From positions 62,001-126,000 of the forward strand of contig NZ_JACIDB010000005.1 in assembly GCF_014196115.1 (NCBI RefSeq): a stretch of DNA of 64,000 bases, written 5' to 3'. This document shows positions 25,230-33,965 of this stretch, in pieces. The stretch comes from Sphingomonas aquatilis (GTDB lineage: Bacteria; Pseudomonadota; Alphaproteobacteria; Sphingomonadales; Sphingomonadaceae). A model generated the notes under the pieces. The model was not told where the DNA came from. It saw nothing but the letters and a program-made list of their open reading frames with translations, and ran no database searches. Positions within the stretch are counted from its first letter, which is position 1. The number at the start of each line of letters is the position of its first letter. Both the position numbers and the translations under genes were made by a program.

Positions 25230-25245
25230 TACCGAATGTACGGTA
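25230..25245. promoter_or_regulatory. Candidate TetR operator
   Basis: TACCG-N6-CGGTA, a perfect 5-bp inverted repeat of 16 bp. It lies between the divergent double-TetR gene (start 25130) and the acyl-CoA dehydrogenase (start 25287), about 42 bp before the latter's ATG. Size and symmetry fit TetR-family sites. Binding is inferred from position and symmetry only. Confidence 0.5.
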
Positions 25246-25286
25246 CGGCCTAGACCTCTGCCAAACATACGTTGGAGAGACGCCCC

Positions 25287-26552
25287 ATGGACTTCACCCT
25301 GAGCGAGCGGGAAACCTATTTCCGCGACCGCGTCCGCCAGTTCATCGATTCGGAAATCCGCCCCCGCCAGGCCGAACATGACGCGCAGGAGCATGAGGGC
25401 GAGCGCTGGAAGGTGATCCCGGTCATCGAAGAGTGCAAGGCGAAGGCGAAGGCCGCCGGCCTGTGGAATTTCTTCATGCCGCCCAACTCGGGCCAGACCC
25501 ATGTCGACGACACGTTCGCGTTCGAAGGCACGCAGCTCACCAACCTCGAATACGCCCTGTGCGCCGAGGAAATGGGCAGGATCGGCTGGGCGTCGGAAGT
25601 GTTCAACTGCTCTGCGCCCGACACCGGCAACATGGAGGTCTTCCACCGCTACGGCACGCGCGAGCAGAAGGAGCAATGGCTGCGGCCGCTGATGAACGGC
25701 GACATCCGCTCCGCCTTCCTGATGACCGAGCCCGCCGTTGCCTCGTCCGACGCAACCAACATCGAAACGTCGATGGTCCGTGACGGCGATCATTACGTCA
25801 TCAACGGCCGCAAATGGTGGTCGTCGGGCGTCGGCGATCCGCGCTGCAAGGTCGCGATCGTGATGGGCAAGACCGACACCTCGGCCAAGCGCCACCAGCA
25901 GCAGAGCATGATCCTGATGCCGATGGACGCGCCCGGCGTCACCATCGAACGCATGCTGACCGTCTATGGCTATGACCATGCGCCGCACGGCCATGGCGAG
26001 GTGGTGATGAAGGACGTGCGCGTGCCGGTCGAGAACGTGCTGCTCGGCGAAGGCCGCGGCTTCGAGATCGCGCAGGGGCGGCTTGGGCCGGGCCGCATCC
26101 ACCATTGCATGCGCACCATCGGCGTCGCCGAAACGGGGATCGAGGCGATGGCCAAGCGCCTGCTCAGCCGCGTCGCGTTCGGCAAGCGCATCGCCGATCA
26201 TTCCGTGTGGGAACAGCGGATCGCCAAGGCGCGCATCGACATCGAAATGACGCGCCTTCTGTGCCTCAAGGCCGCGGACATGATGGACAAGGCCGGCAAC
26301 AAGGCCGCGCAGCTCGAGATCGCGATGATCAAGGTTGCCGCGCCGACGATGGCGCTGCAGATCCTCGACGACGCGATCCAGGCGCATGGCGGCGGCGGCG
26401 TCAGCCAGGACTTCCACCTCGCGCATGCCTGGGCGGCCCTGCGCACGCTCCGCTTCGCCGACGGGCCGGACGAGGTTCACAACCGCGCCATCGCCCGCGC
26501 CGAATTCGGCAAATATGGCGACTATGCCGCGGAGCGCCCCGCGCGCGCCTGA
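25287..26552 (+). CDS. Acyl-CoA dehydrogenase, ACAD10/11-LvaC-like
   Basis: 421-residue acyl-CoA dehydrogenase with [19 protein letters not shown] in the middle domain. Its C-terminal motif [14 protein letters not shown] replaces YEGT; this ADGPDEVH form is typical, as I recall, of the ACAD10/ACAD11 group. ATG 25287 is preceded by GGAGAGAC; the ORF opens at 25272. It starts a plus-strand run: dehydrogenase, alcohol dehydrogenase, kinase-like protein, two SDRs. The kinase neighbour mirrors the kinase-dehydrogenase fusion of ACAD10/11 and the LvaA-LvaC pair of levulinate catabolism. Confidence 0.93.
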   Translation: MDFTLSERETYFRDRVRQFIDSEIRPRQAEHDAQEHEGERWKVIPVIEECKAKAKAAGLWNFFMPPNSGQTHVDDTFAFEGTQLTNLEYALCAEEMGRIGWASEVFNCSAPDTGNMEVFHRYGTREQKEQWLRPLMNGDIRSAFLMTEPAVASSDATNIETSMVRDGDHYVINGRKWWSSGVGDPRCKVAIVMGKTDTSAKRHQQQSMILMPMDAPGVTIERMLTVYGYDHAPHGHGEVVMKDVRVPVENVLLGEGRGFEIAQGRLGPGRIHHCMRTIGVAETGIEAMAKRLLSRVAFGKRIADHSVWEQRIAKARIDIEMTRLLCLKAADMMDKAGNKAAQLEIAMIKVAAPTMALQILDDAIQAHGGGGVSQDFHLAHAWAALRTLRFADGPDEVHNRAIARAEFGKYGDYAAERPARA

Positions 26553-26561
26553 TCGACACGA

Positions 26562-26645
26562 CCCTCACCCTTCCGGCGCTGCGCGCCTCCCTCCCTCTCC
26601 CAGCGGGAGAGGGAAGAGACGGCGAAGCCGGCGATAGGGTGAGGG
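26562..26645. repeat. Intergenic structured repeat, family A, copy 2
   Basis: Same design as the gspE-gspF copy: CCCTCACCC at one end, GGGTGAGGG at the other, inner CCCTCTCCC/GGGAGAGGG hairpin. It fills the gap between the acyl-CoA dehydrogenase and the alcohol dehydrogenase, 9 bp after the stop of the former. Confidence 0.85.
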
Positions 26646-26681
26646 CCGGTGCGAACGGCCTCTTGTTATAGGACCATTCCC

Positions 26682-27764
26682 ATGAAAGCCGCCGTCCTCT
26701 TCGAACCCAAGACCCCGCTCCGTATCGAGGACGTCGCCGTCGCCGATCCGGCCCCGCACGAAGTCCTGATCCGCACCGTCGCAGTGGGCGTCTGCCGATC
26801 CGACCTGCATTTCGTCGACGGCATCTACCCGCACGCACTCCCCACCATCCCGGGGCACGAGGCCGCCGGCGTGGTGGAGGCGGTGGGCAGCGAAGTGCGT
26901 ACCGTGAAGGTCGGCGATCATGTCGTCACCTGCCTCAGCGCCTTCTGCGGCCATTGCGAATTCTGCGTCACGGGGCGCATGTTCCTGTGCGTCGACGCGG
27001 GCGTCCGCCGGCCCAAAGGCGCCGCGCCGCGCCTCACCCTCGACGGCCAGCCGGTCGCCCAGATGCTCAACCTGTCGGCTTATGCCGAGATGATGCTCGT
27101 CCACGAACATGCCTGCGTCGCGATCGACCCGGAAATGCCGATGGACCGGGCCGCGCTGATCGGCTGCGCGGTGACGACGGGGGCCGGGGCGGTGTTCAAC
27201 ACGACCGATGTCACGCCGGGCGAAACGGTGTGCGTCGTCGGCTGCGGCGGCATCGGCCTCGCCGCGGTGAACGCCGCCAAGATCGCGGGCGCGGGCAAGA
27301 TCATCGCGCTCGATCCCGTGCCGGAAAAGCGCGCGCTCGCCGAAAAGCTCGGTGCGACGCACAGTATCGACGCGTTGTCGGACACGGCGGCGGACGAGGT
27401 GGTCGAGATCACGCGTGGCGGCGTCCATCATGCGATCGAGGCGGTCGGCCGTCCGCAGAGCGCCGCCACCGCAGTAAAGGTCCTGCGCCGCGGCGGCACC
27501 GCGACGATCCTCGGCATGCTGCCGCCGTCGGAGAAGGTTGGCCTGTCCGCGATCGACCTTCTCTCGGGCAAGAAATTGCAGGGTGGCCTGATGGGCAGCA
27601 ACCGCTTCCCCGTCGATATCCCGCGCCTGGTGGATTTCTACATGCGCGGGAGCCTGGACCTCGACACGATCATCGCCGAACGCATGCCGCTGGATCGGAT
27701 CAACGACGCGTTCGACGAACTCCGCAAGGGTGACGCCACCCGCAGCGTGATTACCTTCGCATGA
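26682..27764 (+). CDS. Zinc-dependent alcohol dehydrogenase (MDR family)
   Basis: Medium-chain alcohol dehydrogenase of 360 residues. The catalytic zinc region has GVCRSDLHFVDG and GHEAAGVVE, the structural zinc lobe CGHCEFCVTGRMFLC provides four Cys, and NAD(P) binding uses VVGCGGIGLAAV. I chose ATG 26682 (MKAAVLFEPKTP), the usual family start, over an upstream frame opening. It probably oxidises an alcohol or hydroxyacyl intermediate of the neighbouring pathway; substrate unknown. Confidence 0.93.
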   Translation: MKAAVLFEPKTPLRIEDVAVADPAPHEVLIRTVAVGVCRSDLHFVDGIYPHALPTIPGHEAAGVVEAVGSEVRTVKVGDHVVTCLSAFCGHCEFCVTGRMFLCVDAGVRRPKGAAPRLTLDGQPVAQMLNLSAYAEMMLVHEHACVAIDPEMPMDRAALIGCAVTTGAGAVFNTTDVTPGETVCVVGCGGIGLAAVNAAKIAGAGKIIALDPVPEKRALAEKLGATHSIDALSDTAADEVVEITRGGVHHAIEAVGRPQSAATAVKVLRRGGTATILGMLPPSEKVGLSAIDLLSGKKLQGGLMGSNRFPVDIPRLVDFYMRGSLDLDTIIAERMPLDRINDAFDELRKGDATRSVITFA

Positions 27765-27783
27765 GGAGTGCCCACAGTACCTC

Positions 27784-27889
27784 GTCACCCCGGACTTGGT
27801 CCGGGGGCCACCGGGCCGCACGGGCACGGCACGAGGCTCGAACCGCCCCCTTCGCCGCGGAGTGGACCCCGGAACGAGTCCGGGGTGAC
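27784..27889. repeat. Inverted-repeat element, family B, copy 2 (inverted orientation)
   Basis: Arms at 27784-27810 and 27863-27889 match the gspJ element with a few mismatches. The centre reads as the reverse complement of that copy's centre, so the element is in the opposite orientation. It occupies most of the gap between the alcohol dehydrogenase and kinase genes. Confidence 0.85.
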
Positions 27890-27933
27890 GGAGGAGGCGG
27901 GGCAGTCCATCGCGCATTCCAAAAGGCAGTCGC

Positions 27934-28986
27934 ATGACCACACCCCCCGGCACCATCGCCGTCGCTGACAAGGACCGGCTCGACGAGGCGAACCTCACCC
28001 GCTGGATGGAGGCGAACGTCGCCGGCTTCACCGGCCCGCTCACCTACGCCAAATTCGCGGGCGGCCAGTCCAACCCGACCTATCGCATCGACAGCCCGTC
28101 GGGCGCCTATGTCCTGCGCCGCAAGCCGTTCGGGCCGTTGCTCCCCTCCGCCCATGCGGTGGATCGCGAATATCGGCTGATCGCCGGCCTGTACCCTACC
28201 GGCTTTCCGGTCGCGAAGCCCTATGGCCTGTGTACCGACGACAGCGTCATCGGCGCGATGTTCTACGTCATGGGCCTCGCCGACGGGCGCAACCTGTGGG
28301 ACGGCACGTTGCCGGACTATACGCCCGACCAGCGCACCGGCATTTACAATGCGATGGTCGACACGCTCGCCGACCTCCACAACACCGATCACGTCGCCGC
28401 GGGCCTTGGCGATTACGGCAAGCCCGGCAATTACTTCGCCCGCCAGGTCGAACGCTGGACCAAGCAATATCGCGCCAGCGAAACCGAACACATGCCAGAG
28501 GTGGAGAAGCTCATCGACTTCCTGCCACGCACAGTGCCGGACCAGACGCGCACGTCGATCGTCCACGGCGACTATCGCATCGACAACATGATCTTCCACG
28601 CGACTGAGCCCCGCGTCATCGCGGTGCTCGACTGGGAGCTGTCGACGCTCGGCGATCCGCTCGCCGACTTCAGCTATTTCCTCATGAGCTGGGTCACGGA
28701 GCCGGAAGGCCGATCGGGCGTGAAGGGACAGACTGGCCCCGCCACCGGCATCCCGACGATCGAGCAGATGGTGGACCGCTATTGCGCGCGCACAGGCCGC
28801 GACGGCGTGCCCGATCTCAACTGGTATTTCGCCTACAACCTGTTCCGCCTGACCGGCATCGTTCAGGGCATCAAGAAGCGGATCGTCGATGGCACCGCGT
28901 CGAGCGCGCAGGCCGAACGGTCGGCAGCGCAGGTCCACCGCCTCGCCGCGGCGAGCTGGCACTTCGCACAAGCGGCTGGCGCTTAA
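27934..28986 (+). CDS. Phosphotransferase (APH/choline kinase-like fold), LvaA/ACAD10-kinase-like
   Basis: 350-residue protein kinase-fold phosphotransferase. It shows the nucleotide-binding start AKFAGGQSNPTYRI, the catalytic loop HGDYRIDNMIF and the metal-binding LDWELSTLGDPLADF. This set matches the APH family subgroup seen as the N-terminal part of ACAD10/11 and as LvaA, which phosphorylates 4-hydroxyacyl-CoA. Location beside an ACAD10/11-like dehydrogenase supports that role, but the substrate is inferred. An antibiotic-resistance role is unlikely in this context. Confidence 0.9.
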   Translation: MTTPPGTIAVADKDRLDEANLTRWMEANVAGFTGPLTYAKFAGGQSNPTYRIDSPSGAYVLRRKPFGPLLPSAHAVDREYRLIAGLYPTGFPVAKPYGLCTDDSVIGAMFYVMGLADGRNLWDGTLPDYTPDQRTGIYNAMVDTLADLHNTDHVAAGLGDYGKPGNYFARQVERWTKQYRASETEHMPEVEKLIDFLPRTVPDQTRTSIVHGDYRIDNMIFHATEPRVIAVLDWELSTLGDPLADFSYFLMSWVTEPEGRSGVKGQTGPATGIPTIEQMVDRYCARTGRDGVPDLNWYFAYNLFRLTGIVQGIKKRIVDGTASSAQAERSAAQVHRLAAASWHFAQAAGA

Positions 28987-29074
28987 TCAACGGCTTGGGC
29001 GGTATAGCTCGCATGCAGTGCGAGGCGAAAAAGATGGTTTCGTGTGACTTTTAGTGACTTTTGAAAGGGCCTCC

Positions 29075-29839
29075 ATGTCGCTGTTCGACCTTACCGGCAA
29101 AGTCGCCATCGTCACCGGCTCCAGCCGCGGCATCGGCAAGGCGAGCGCGATCGAGCTCGCCCGCGCCGGTGGCCGCGTCGTCATCTCCAGCCGCAAGCAG
29201 GATGCCTGCGACGCGGTCGCTGGCGAGATCAACGCCGCGTTCGGGGAGGGCCGGGCGCTGGCCATCGCCGCCAGCATCTCCGACAAGGCCGCTTTGCAGG
29301 CGCTGGTGGACCAGACGCGCGCGACCTGGGGCCAGATCGACGTGCTGGTCTGCAACGCCGCGTCGAACCCCTATTACGGCCCGCTCGCCGGCATCGCCGA
29401 CGACCAGTTCCGCAAGATCCTCGACAATAACATCCTGTCGAACCACTGGCTGATCCAGATGGTCGCACCCGAGATGCGCGAACGGCGCGAGGGATCGATC
29501 GTCATCGTCTCGTCGATCGGCGGCTTGAAGGGCTCGGACGTCATCGGCGCCTATAACGTGTCTAAGGCCGCGGACTTCCAGCTCGCCCGCAATTATGCGG
29601 TCGAATACGGCCCCGACAATGTCCGCGTGAACTGCATCGCGCCCGGCCTGATCAAGACCGACTTCGCCCGCGCCTTGTGGGATACGCCGGAGGCGGAGAC
29701 ACGATCCAGCCGGCACACGCCGTTGCGACGGCTGGGCGATCCCATCGATATCGCCGGTGCGGTCGTCTATCTCGCGTCCGACGCCAGCCGCTACATGACC
29801 GGCCAGGCGATGGTCGTCGATGGCGGGGTGACGATCTGA
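29075..29839 (+). CDS. Short-chain dehydrogenase/reductase (SDR), first of two
   Basis: 254-residue SDR with the cofactor motif [15 protein letters not shown], the catalytic Ser in [14 protein letters not shown], and YNVSKAA for Tyr/Lys. The C-terminus VVDGGVTI is typical of classical SDRs. I prefer ATG 29075 ([15 protein letters not shown]) over 29054. It overlaps the next SDR by one base. Likely oxidises a hydroxyacyl-CoA or secondary alcohol in the neighbouring pathway. Confidence 0.93.
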   Translation: MSLFDLTGKVAIVTGSSRGIGKASAIELARAGGRVVISSRKQDACDAVAGEINAAFGEGRALAIAASISDKAALQALVDQTRATWGQIDVLVCNAASNPYYGPLAGIADDQFRKILDNNILSNHWLIQMVAPEMRERREGSIVIVSSIGGLKGSDVIGAYNVSKAADFQLARNYAVEYGPDNVRVNCIAPGLIKTDFARALWDTPEAETRSSRHTPLRRLGDPIDIAGAVVYLASDASRYMTGQAMVVDGGVTI

Positions 29840-30639
29840 TGGCCCGCTTCACCGACAAATCGATCATCGTGACCGGCGCCGGCAGCGGCATCGGCCGTGC
29901 CGCCGCCATGGCCTTCGCCGCAGAGGGTGGCCGCGTGCTGGTCGCCGACCTCACCGACGGGGCCGACGCCACGGCAGACGCGATCCGTCAGGCCGGCGGC
30001 ACGGCCGAAGCGCTGCGCATCGATGCCGGCAGCGAAGCCGATGTCGTCCGCGCGATCGACCTCGCCTGCGAACGCTTCGGCGGCCTCGACATCATGTTCG
30101 CCAACGCCGGCATTTCGGGCGGCATGGCCAACATCTTCGACACCGACGTCGCGCTGATCACCGACGTGTTGCGCGTGAACCTGATCGGCCCGTTCCTCGC
30201 GATCAAGCACGCCGCGCCGCGGATTGCCGAGCGGGGAGGCGGCGCGATCGTGCTGACCGCCAGCGTCGCCGGTATCCGCTCCGGCGCGGGCTCGCCCGCC
30301 TATTCGGCGTCGAAGGCGGGCGTCATCAACCTCGCCGCGGTCGCCGCGCAGCAGCTGTCGGGCAGCAACGTCCGCGTCAACGCCATCTGCCCCGGCCTTA
30401 CCGAAACCGGCATGACCAAGCCGACGTTCGATTATGCGCGAGAGGCGGGCAAGATGGACCGCGTCGGCCGCCTCAACCCCCTGCGGCGCGGCGCCCAGCC
30501 GGAAGAGCTCGCCAAGGTCGCCCTGTTTCTCGCCTCCGACGACGCCAGCTACGTCAACGGGCAGGCGCTGGCGGTCGACGGGGGGCTGTCGTCGAGCCAC
30601 CCGGTCACGCGCCAGGAATATGGCAAGACCGCCGTCTGA
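29839..30639 (+). CDS. Short-chain dehydrogenase/reductase (SDR), second of two
   Basis: 266-residue classical SDR with [18 protein letters not shown], Ser in [12 protein letters not shown] and YSASKAG as Tyr-x3-Lys; the C-terminal region has [16 protein letters not shown]. The ATG shares one base with the stop of the preceding SDR, so the two are likely translated together. Substrate unknown. Last gene of the plus-strand catabolic run. Confidence 0.93.
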   Translation: MARFTDKSIIVTGAGSGIGRAAAMAFAAEGGRVLVADLTDGADATADAIRQAGGTAEALRIDAGSEADVVRAIDLACERFGGLDIMFANAGISGGMANIFDTDVALITDVLRVNLIGPFLAIKHAAPRIAERGGGAIVLTASVAGIRSGAGSPAYSASKAGVINLAAVAAQQLSGSNVRVNAICPGLTETGMTKPTFDYAREAGKMDRVGRLNPLRRGAQPEELAKVALFLASDDASYVNGQALAVDGGLSSSHPVTRQEYGKTAV

Positions 30640-30675
30640 CTTGATGCCGTCACGCGGCGCGCGCAGGATGCGGCC

Positions 30676-31863
30676 ATGCTGCTGATCCTCGCCGCCGCTC
30701 TCGCCGCCCCGCAGGCTGCTCCCCTGCCGATCATTTCGGTGCCCTCCGTCCCGCGCGCGCCGGAGTCGGGGCAATGGCTGCTCCACTGGACGATGAGCCC
30801 GGTGCTGTGCCGCGACGGGGGCAGCCAGCCGCCGGTGATGGCCGCCGAACCGCGCCGCGCGGTCCTCTATTGGACCGGCAACGGTCGCGCCTCCGTGACC
30901 TTCGACTTCCGGATCGATGCCAGCGGTCGGCCGCTGACCATTGTGCGCCGCGGCAGTGCCTATCTGCAGGACGGCGAGGATATCGCCCCGGCGCTCGCCG
31001 CGACCCGCTTCGCCCCAGGTGCTGCGCGAAAGGGGTGCGTCGTCACCTTCACACCCGATATCAGCTCGGTCGCTGGCGCCCCGCTGCACGATGTCATCGC
31101 GACCTTCATGACGCCGCGGACCACGCCGCCGCGCAGCATCTGGGATCGCATCCATGCCGGCGGCGATTGCGGCGATCCTGCCCCGCAGGCGCTGCTGCGT
31201 GCCTTTCCGGATTTCAAGGCGTTGCCCGATCAGCCGGGCTATGTCAGCTGGACGCTGATCGGCTTCGATGTGTCGGGCGATGGCAAGCCCAAGGCGATCC
31301 GCACGCTCGACAGTAGCGGCACGGCGCCGCTCGACCGGGCGGGGCGCGAGGCGGTGGCGCGCTCGCGCTTCGAGAAGGGCGCCCACAAGGCCTGCACCTT
31401 TGGCTATTTTAAAGCGCCGACCCTGCTGCCCGCACCGCCTGCGCCCGAAGAAGATGCCTGGCGCCCTGCCGCGACAACCTGCCCGCGCGAGCATGTCTGG
31501 GACCGGCAGCCGCAGCTCGTCTATCCGACGAACTACAATGCGCGCAGCATCGAAGGCTGGGCGATGGTGACGTTCGACGTCGCGCCCTGGGGCGCGATCG
31601 GCAACGTCCATGCGCAGGCTGCCGAACCGACCGCCGATTTCGGCGCGGCCGCCGAAAACATGCTGCGCAGCGCGACGTTCAAGCCCGGCCCGGGCTATGT
31701 CGGCTGCATCGAACGCGTACGCTACGTCATCCGCAAGCCAGGCGAAAAGCCGGCATACGTGCCGCCGCCCGTCGTCACGCTGACGCCGATCAGCCGCGCG
31801 GAGCCCGCTTCCGGATCAGACCTTCCTGCGCGACGCTCGCCACCAGCCGACCGTCCTGCGTGA
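30676..31863 (+). CDS. Exported protein with TonB C-terminal-like domains
   Basis: 395-residue hypothetical protein. It has a short N-terminal hydrophobic signal (MLLILAAALAAPQAAP) and internal repeats of the pattern VTFDFRIDASGRP...ALAATRFAPG and MVTFDVAPWGAIGNV...NMLRSATFKPG, which resemble TonB C-terminal or energy-transducer-like domains. No central Pro-rich or membrane-spanning TonB region is obvious. Its last 74 bases overlap the convergent tesB gene. Function not known. Confidence 0.75.
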   Translation: MLLILAAALAAPQAAPLPIISVPSVPRAPESGQWLLHWTMSPVLCRDGGSQPPVMAAEPRRAVLYWTGNGRASVTFDFRIDASGRPLTIVRRGSAYLQDGEDIAPALAATRFAPGAARKGCVVTFTPDISSVAGAPLHDVIATFMTPRTTPPRSIWDRIHAGGDCGDPAPQALLRAFPDFKALPDQPGYVSWTLIGFDVSGDGKPKAIRTLDSSGTAPLDRAGREAVARSRFEKGAHKACTFGYFKAPTLLPAPPAPEEDAWRPAATTCPREHVWDRQPQLVYPTNYNARSIEGWAMVTFDVAPWGAIGNVHAQAAEPTADFGAAAENMLRSATFKPGPGYVGCIERVRYVIRKPGEKPAYVPPPVVTLTPISRAEPASGSDLPARRSPPADRPA

Positions 31864-32698
31864 AGATGCTGCCGCGGTTCATACCGCGCGCATGGCCCGC
31901 CCAGGGACTGTCGGTGACGTAGAGCAGCCAGTCGTCCGCGCGGAACGGCTCGTGGATCCACAGGGCATGGTCCAGGCTCGCGGTCTGCATTTCGGGCATC
32001 AGCCAGTTGACGCCGTGCGGCATCATGCTCGTCGCCATCAACGCCATGTCGGAGGCATAGGCGAGGGCCGCGCGATGCAGTGCCGGATCGTCGCCGATCG
32101 GCGCGGCGGTGCGGAACCAGGCGGCATTGTTCGGCGCGCGCTTCTCCGGCAGGAACCAGCTGCGCGGGTACAGCGGCCGCATCTCGATCGCATTCTGCCG
32201 CCGCGTGAAGAAATCCCGGAACTTCTCCGGCACCTTATCCGCGACGGCGAGGCGCAGCTCGCGCTCCGACTTCAACGTTTCGGGTGCCGGCACCTCGGGC
32301 ATCGTGTCCTGGTGACGCAGGCCGTCCTCGGGCGCCTGGAACGAGGCGGTCATCGTCAGGATCGGCTGGCCCTGCTGCATCGCCACGACACGGCGCGTCG
32401 CGAAGCTCTTGCCGTCGAAGTCGCGCGTCACCTGATACACGATCGGGAAATTCTCGTCGCCCGGCCGCATGAAATAGGCGTGTAGAGAATGCGCATCCTT
32501 GCCCTCGACCGACCGCTGCGCCGCCTGCAACGCCTGCGCGATCACCTGTCCGCCGAACACCCGACCGCGGCCACCCGGTTGGCGGGGGCCGCGATACAGA
32601 TCGGTATCGAGCGTCTCGACGTCGAGCAGGGTGACGAGCATCGCCGCCAGTTCTTCGGGCGTGCGCTCGCGATGCTCGATTACGACCTCGTCGCTCAT
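31790..32698 (-). CDS. tesB: Acyl-CoA thioesterase II (TesB family)
   Basis: 302-residue TesB-type thioesterase with two hot-dog domains. GGQVIAQALQAAQRSV marks the first; FHRPFR is replaced by IHEPFRADDWLLY, and ARGMNRGSIFTQDGRLVAS ends the second. Hydrolyses medium/long acyl-CoA. ATG 32698 overlaps the upstream dehydrogenase stop by one base; a TTG one codon earlier also exists. It lies at the end of the minus-strand run fadB-like, amidase, dehydrogenase, dehydrogenase, tesB. Confidence 0.94.
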   Translation of the reverse strand: MSDEVVIEHRERTPEELAAMLVTLLDVETLDTDLYRGPRQPGGRGRVFGGQVIAQALQAAQRSVEGKDAHSLHAYFMRPGDENFPIVYQVTRDFDGKSFATRRVVAMQQGQPILTMTASFQAPEDGLRHQDTMPEVPAPETLKSERELRLAVADKVPEKFRDFFTRRQNAIEMRPLYPRSWFLPEKRAPNNAAWFRTAAPIGDDPALHRAALAYASDMALMATSMMPHGVNWLMPEMQTASLDHALWIHEPFRADDWLLYVTDSPWAGHARGMNRGSIFTQDGRLVASVAQEGLIRKRAPRG

Positions 32699-33825
32699 CA
32701 ATAGCCCGCCGCGCGCGCCAGCCGGTCGGCGTGGAAGCCGGTGTCGCCGAACATTTCGGCAAGCACCCGGGCGCGCTTCATGAAGAAGCCGATGTCATAT
32801 TCGTCGGTCATGCCGATGCCGCCATGCATCTGAACGCCTTCCTGAACGCTGAGCAACGTCGCCATGCCGGTCATCGCCTTGGCGACCGACACCGCCTCGT
32901 CCGCCTCATCCGATCCGGCGTCAAGCAGTTGCTGCGCCTTCAGCACCGCGGCGCGTGCGACCTCCAGTTCGCTGTACAGGTGCGCGGCGCGATGCTGCAG
33001 CGCCTGGAAGCTGCCGATCACCGTGCCGAACTGCTTGCGTTCCTTCAGATAACCGACGGTCATGTCCATCGCTCCACCGGCGACGCCGAGCATTTCGGCC
33101 GACGCACCCGCCCGGCCGGCGCGCAGCAACCGGTCGAGCCCGCCGCGTCCGCCATCGACCTCGCCGATCACCGCGTCGGCATCGACCGTCACGCCGTCGA
33201 AGGTCATCCGCGCGGCGAGGCTCGAATCGGCCAGCCGCTCCGGCGACGCCTCGAGACCCGCAGCATCGCGCGGCACTGCGAACAGCGTCACGCCGTCCGA
33301 ATCTTCGGCCGACCCGGCGGTGCGCGCCGCGACGATCAGCAGGTCGGCGACATGGCCATGCGTGACGAACTGCTTGGCACCGTTCAGGCGGAAGCCGTTG
33401 CCGGCGCGTTCGGCGGTCATCGCGATCCGGTCGCGATGCTTAGGGCCTTCGTCGATCGCCAGCGCGGCGATCGTGTCGCCCGAGACGATGCCGGGAAACC
33501 AGCGGTCCGCCTGCGCGCTGCCCTTCAGCGCCTCGACCGCCGCGACTGCGGTGGCGAGGAACGGGGAGGGGGACAGGTTGCGGCCGATCTCTTCCAGCAC
33601 CACGCCCGCCTCGACATGGCCCAGGCCCAGACCGCCCTGCGCCTCGGGCACCAGCACGCCGTTCAGGCCCATCTCGGCAAATTGCTTCCACAGGTCGCGC
33701 GAAAAGCCGGTGGGGTCGTTCGCGTCGCGAAGCGCGCGCAAGTGGCTGACGGGCGCATGTTCGGCGACGAAGTCCTTCGCCGTGTCGCGCAGCATCGTCT
33801 GTTCGTCGTTGAGGTAGAGGGGCAT
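32698..33825 (-). CDS. Acyl-CoA dehydrogenase, smaller partner of pair 2
   Basis: 375-residue acyl-CoA dehydrogenase homologue. The start MPLYLNDEQTMLRDTAKDF is typical. The C-terminal domain has KQFGTVIGSFQALQHRAAHL and QMHGGIGMTDEYDIG, the same pattern as the 22707 gene, to which it looks paralogous. The start codon is preceded by GGAGA. Coupled by 1-nt overlap to tesB; the larger partner lies upstream after a repeat-filled gap of about 140 bp. Confidence 0.93.
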   Translation of the reverse strand: MPLYLNDEQTMLRDTAKDFVAEHAPVSHLRALRDANDPTGFSRDLWKQFAEMGLNGVLVPEAQGGLGLGHVEAGVVLEEIGRNLSPSPFLATAVAAVEALKGSAQADRWFPGIVSGDTIAALAIDEGPKHRDRIAMTAERAGNGFRLNGAKQFVTHGHVADLLIVAARTAGSAEDSDGVTLFAVPRDAAGLEASPERLADSSLAARMTFDGVTVDADAVIGEVDGGRGGLDRLLRAGRAGASAEMLGVAGGAMDMTVGYLKERKQFGTVIGSFQALQHRAAHLYSELEVARAAVLKAQQLLDAGSDEADEAVSVAKAMTGMATLLSVQEGVQMHGGIGMTDEYDIGFFMKRARVLAEMFGDTGFHADRLARAAGY

Positions 33826-33841
33826 TTCGATCTCTCCAAAG

Positions 33842-33957
33842 CCCTCTCCCTGTGGGAGAGGGTCGGGTGAGGGTGGGGGAGCGGTTACGCTTGCTTCCGA
33901 CCCTCACCCTTCCGCCGTGCTGCGCACGGCTCCCTCCCTCTCCCGATGGGAGAGGGA
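33842..33957. repeat. Intergenic structured repeats, family A, tandem copies 3 and 4
   Basis: Two family A units, one truncated (33842-33873) and one at 33901-33957, fill the space between the two dehydrogenase genes of pair 2. Both carry CCCTCTCCC/GGGAGAGGG hairpins; GGGTGAGGG and CCCTCACCC face each other in the middle. They sit inside a probable operon. Confidence 0.8.
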
Positions 33958-33965
33958 CATGTTGC

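Noticed and set aside
27934-28986. APH-fold protein as an antibiotic-resistance gene
   Set aside because: Sequence motifs and neighbours match the ACAD10/LvaA kinase subgroup in acyl-CoA catabolism rather than aminoglycoside kinases.
31790-32701. TTG at 32701 as the start of tesB
   Set aside because: ATG 32698 is the next codon, is a better initiator and gives a one-base overlap with the upstream gene.
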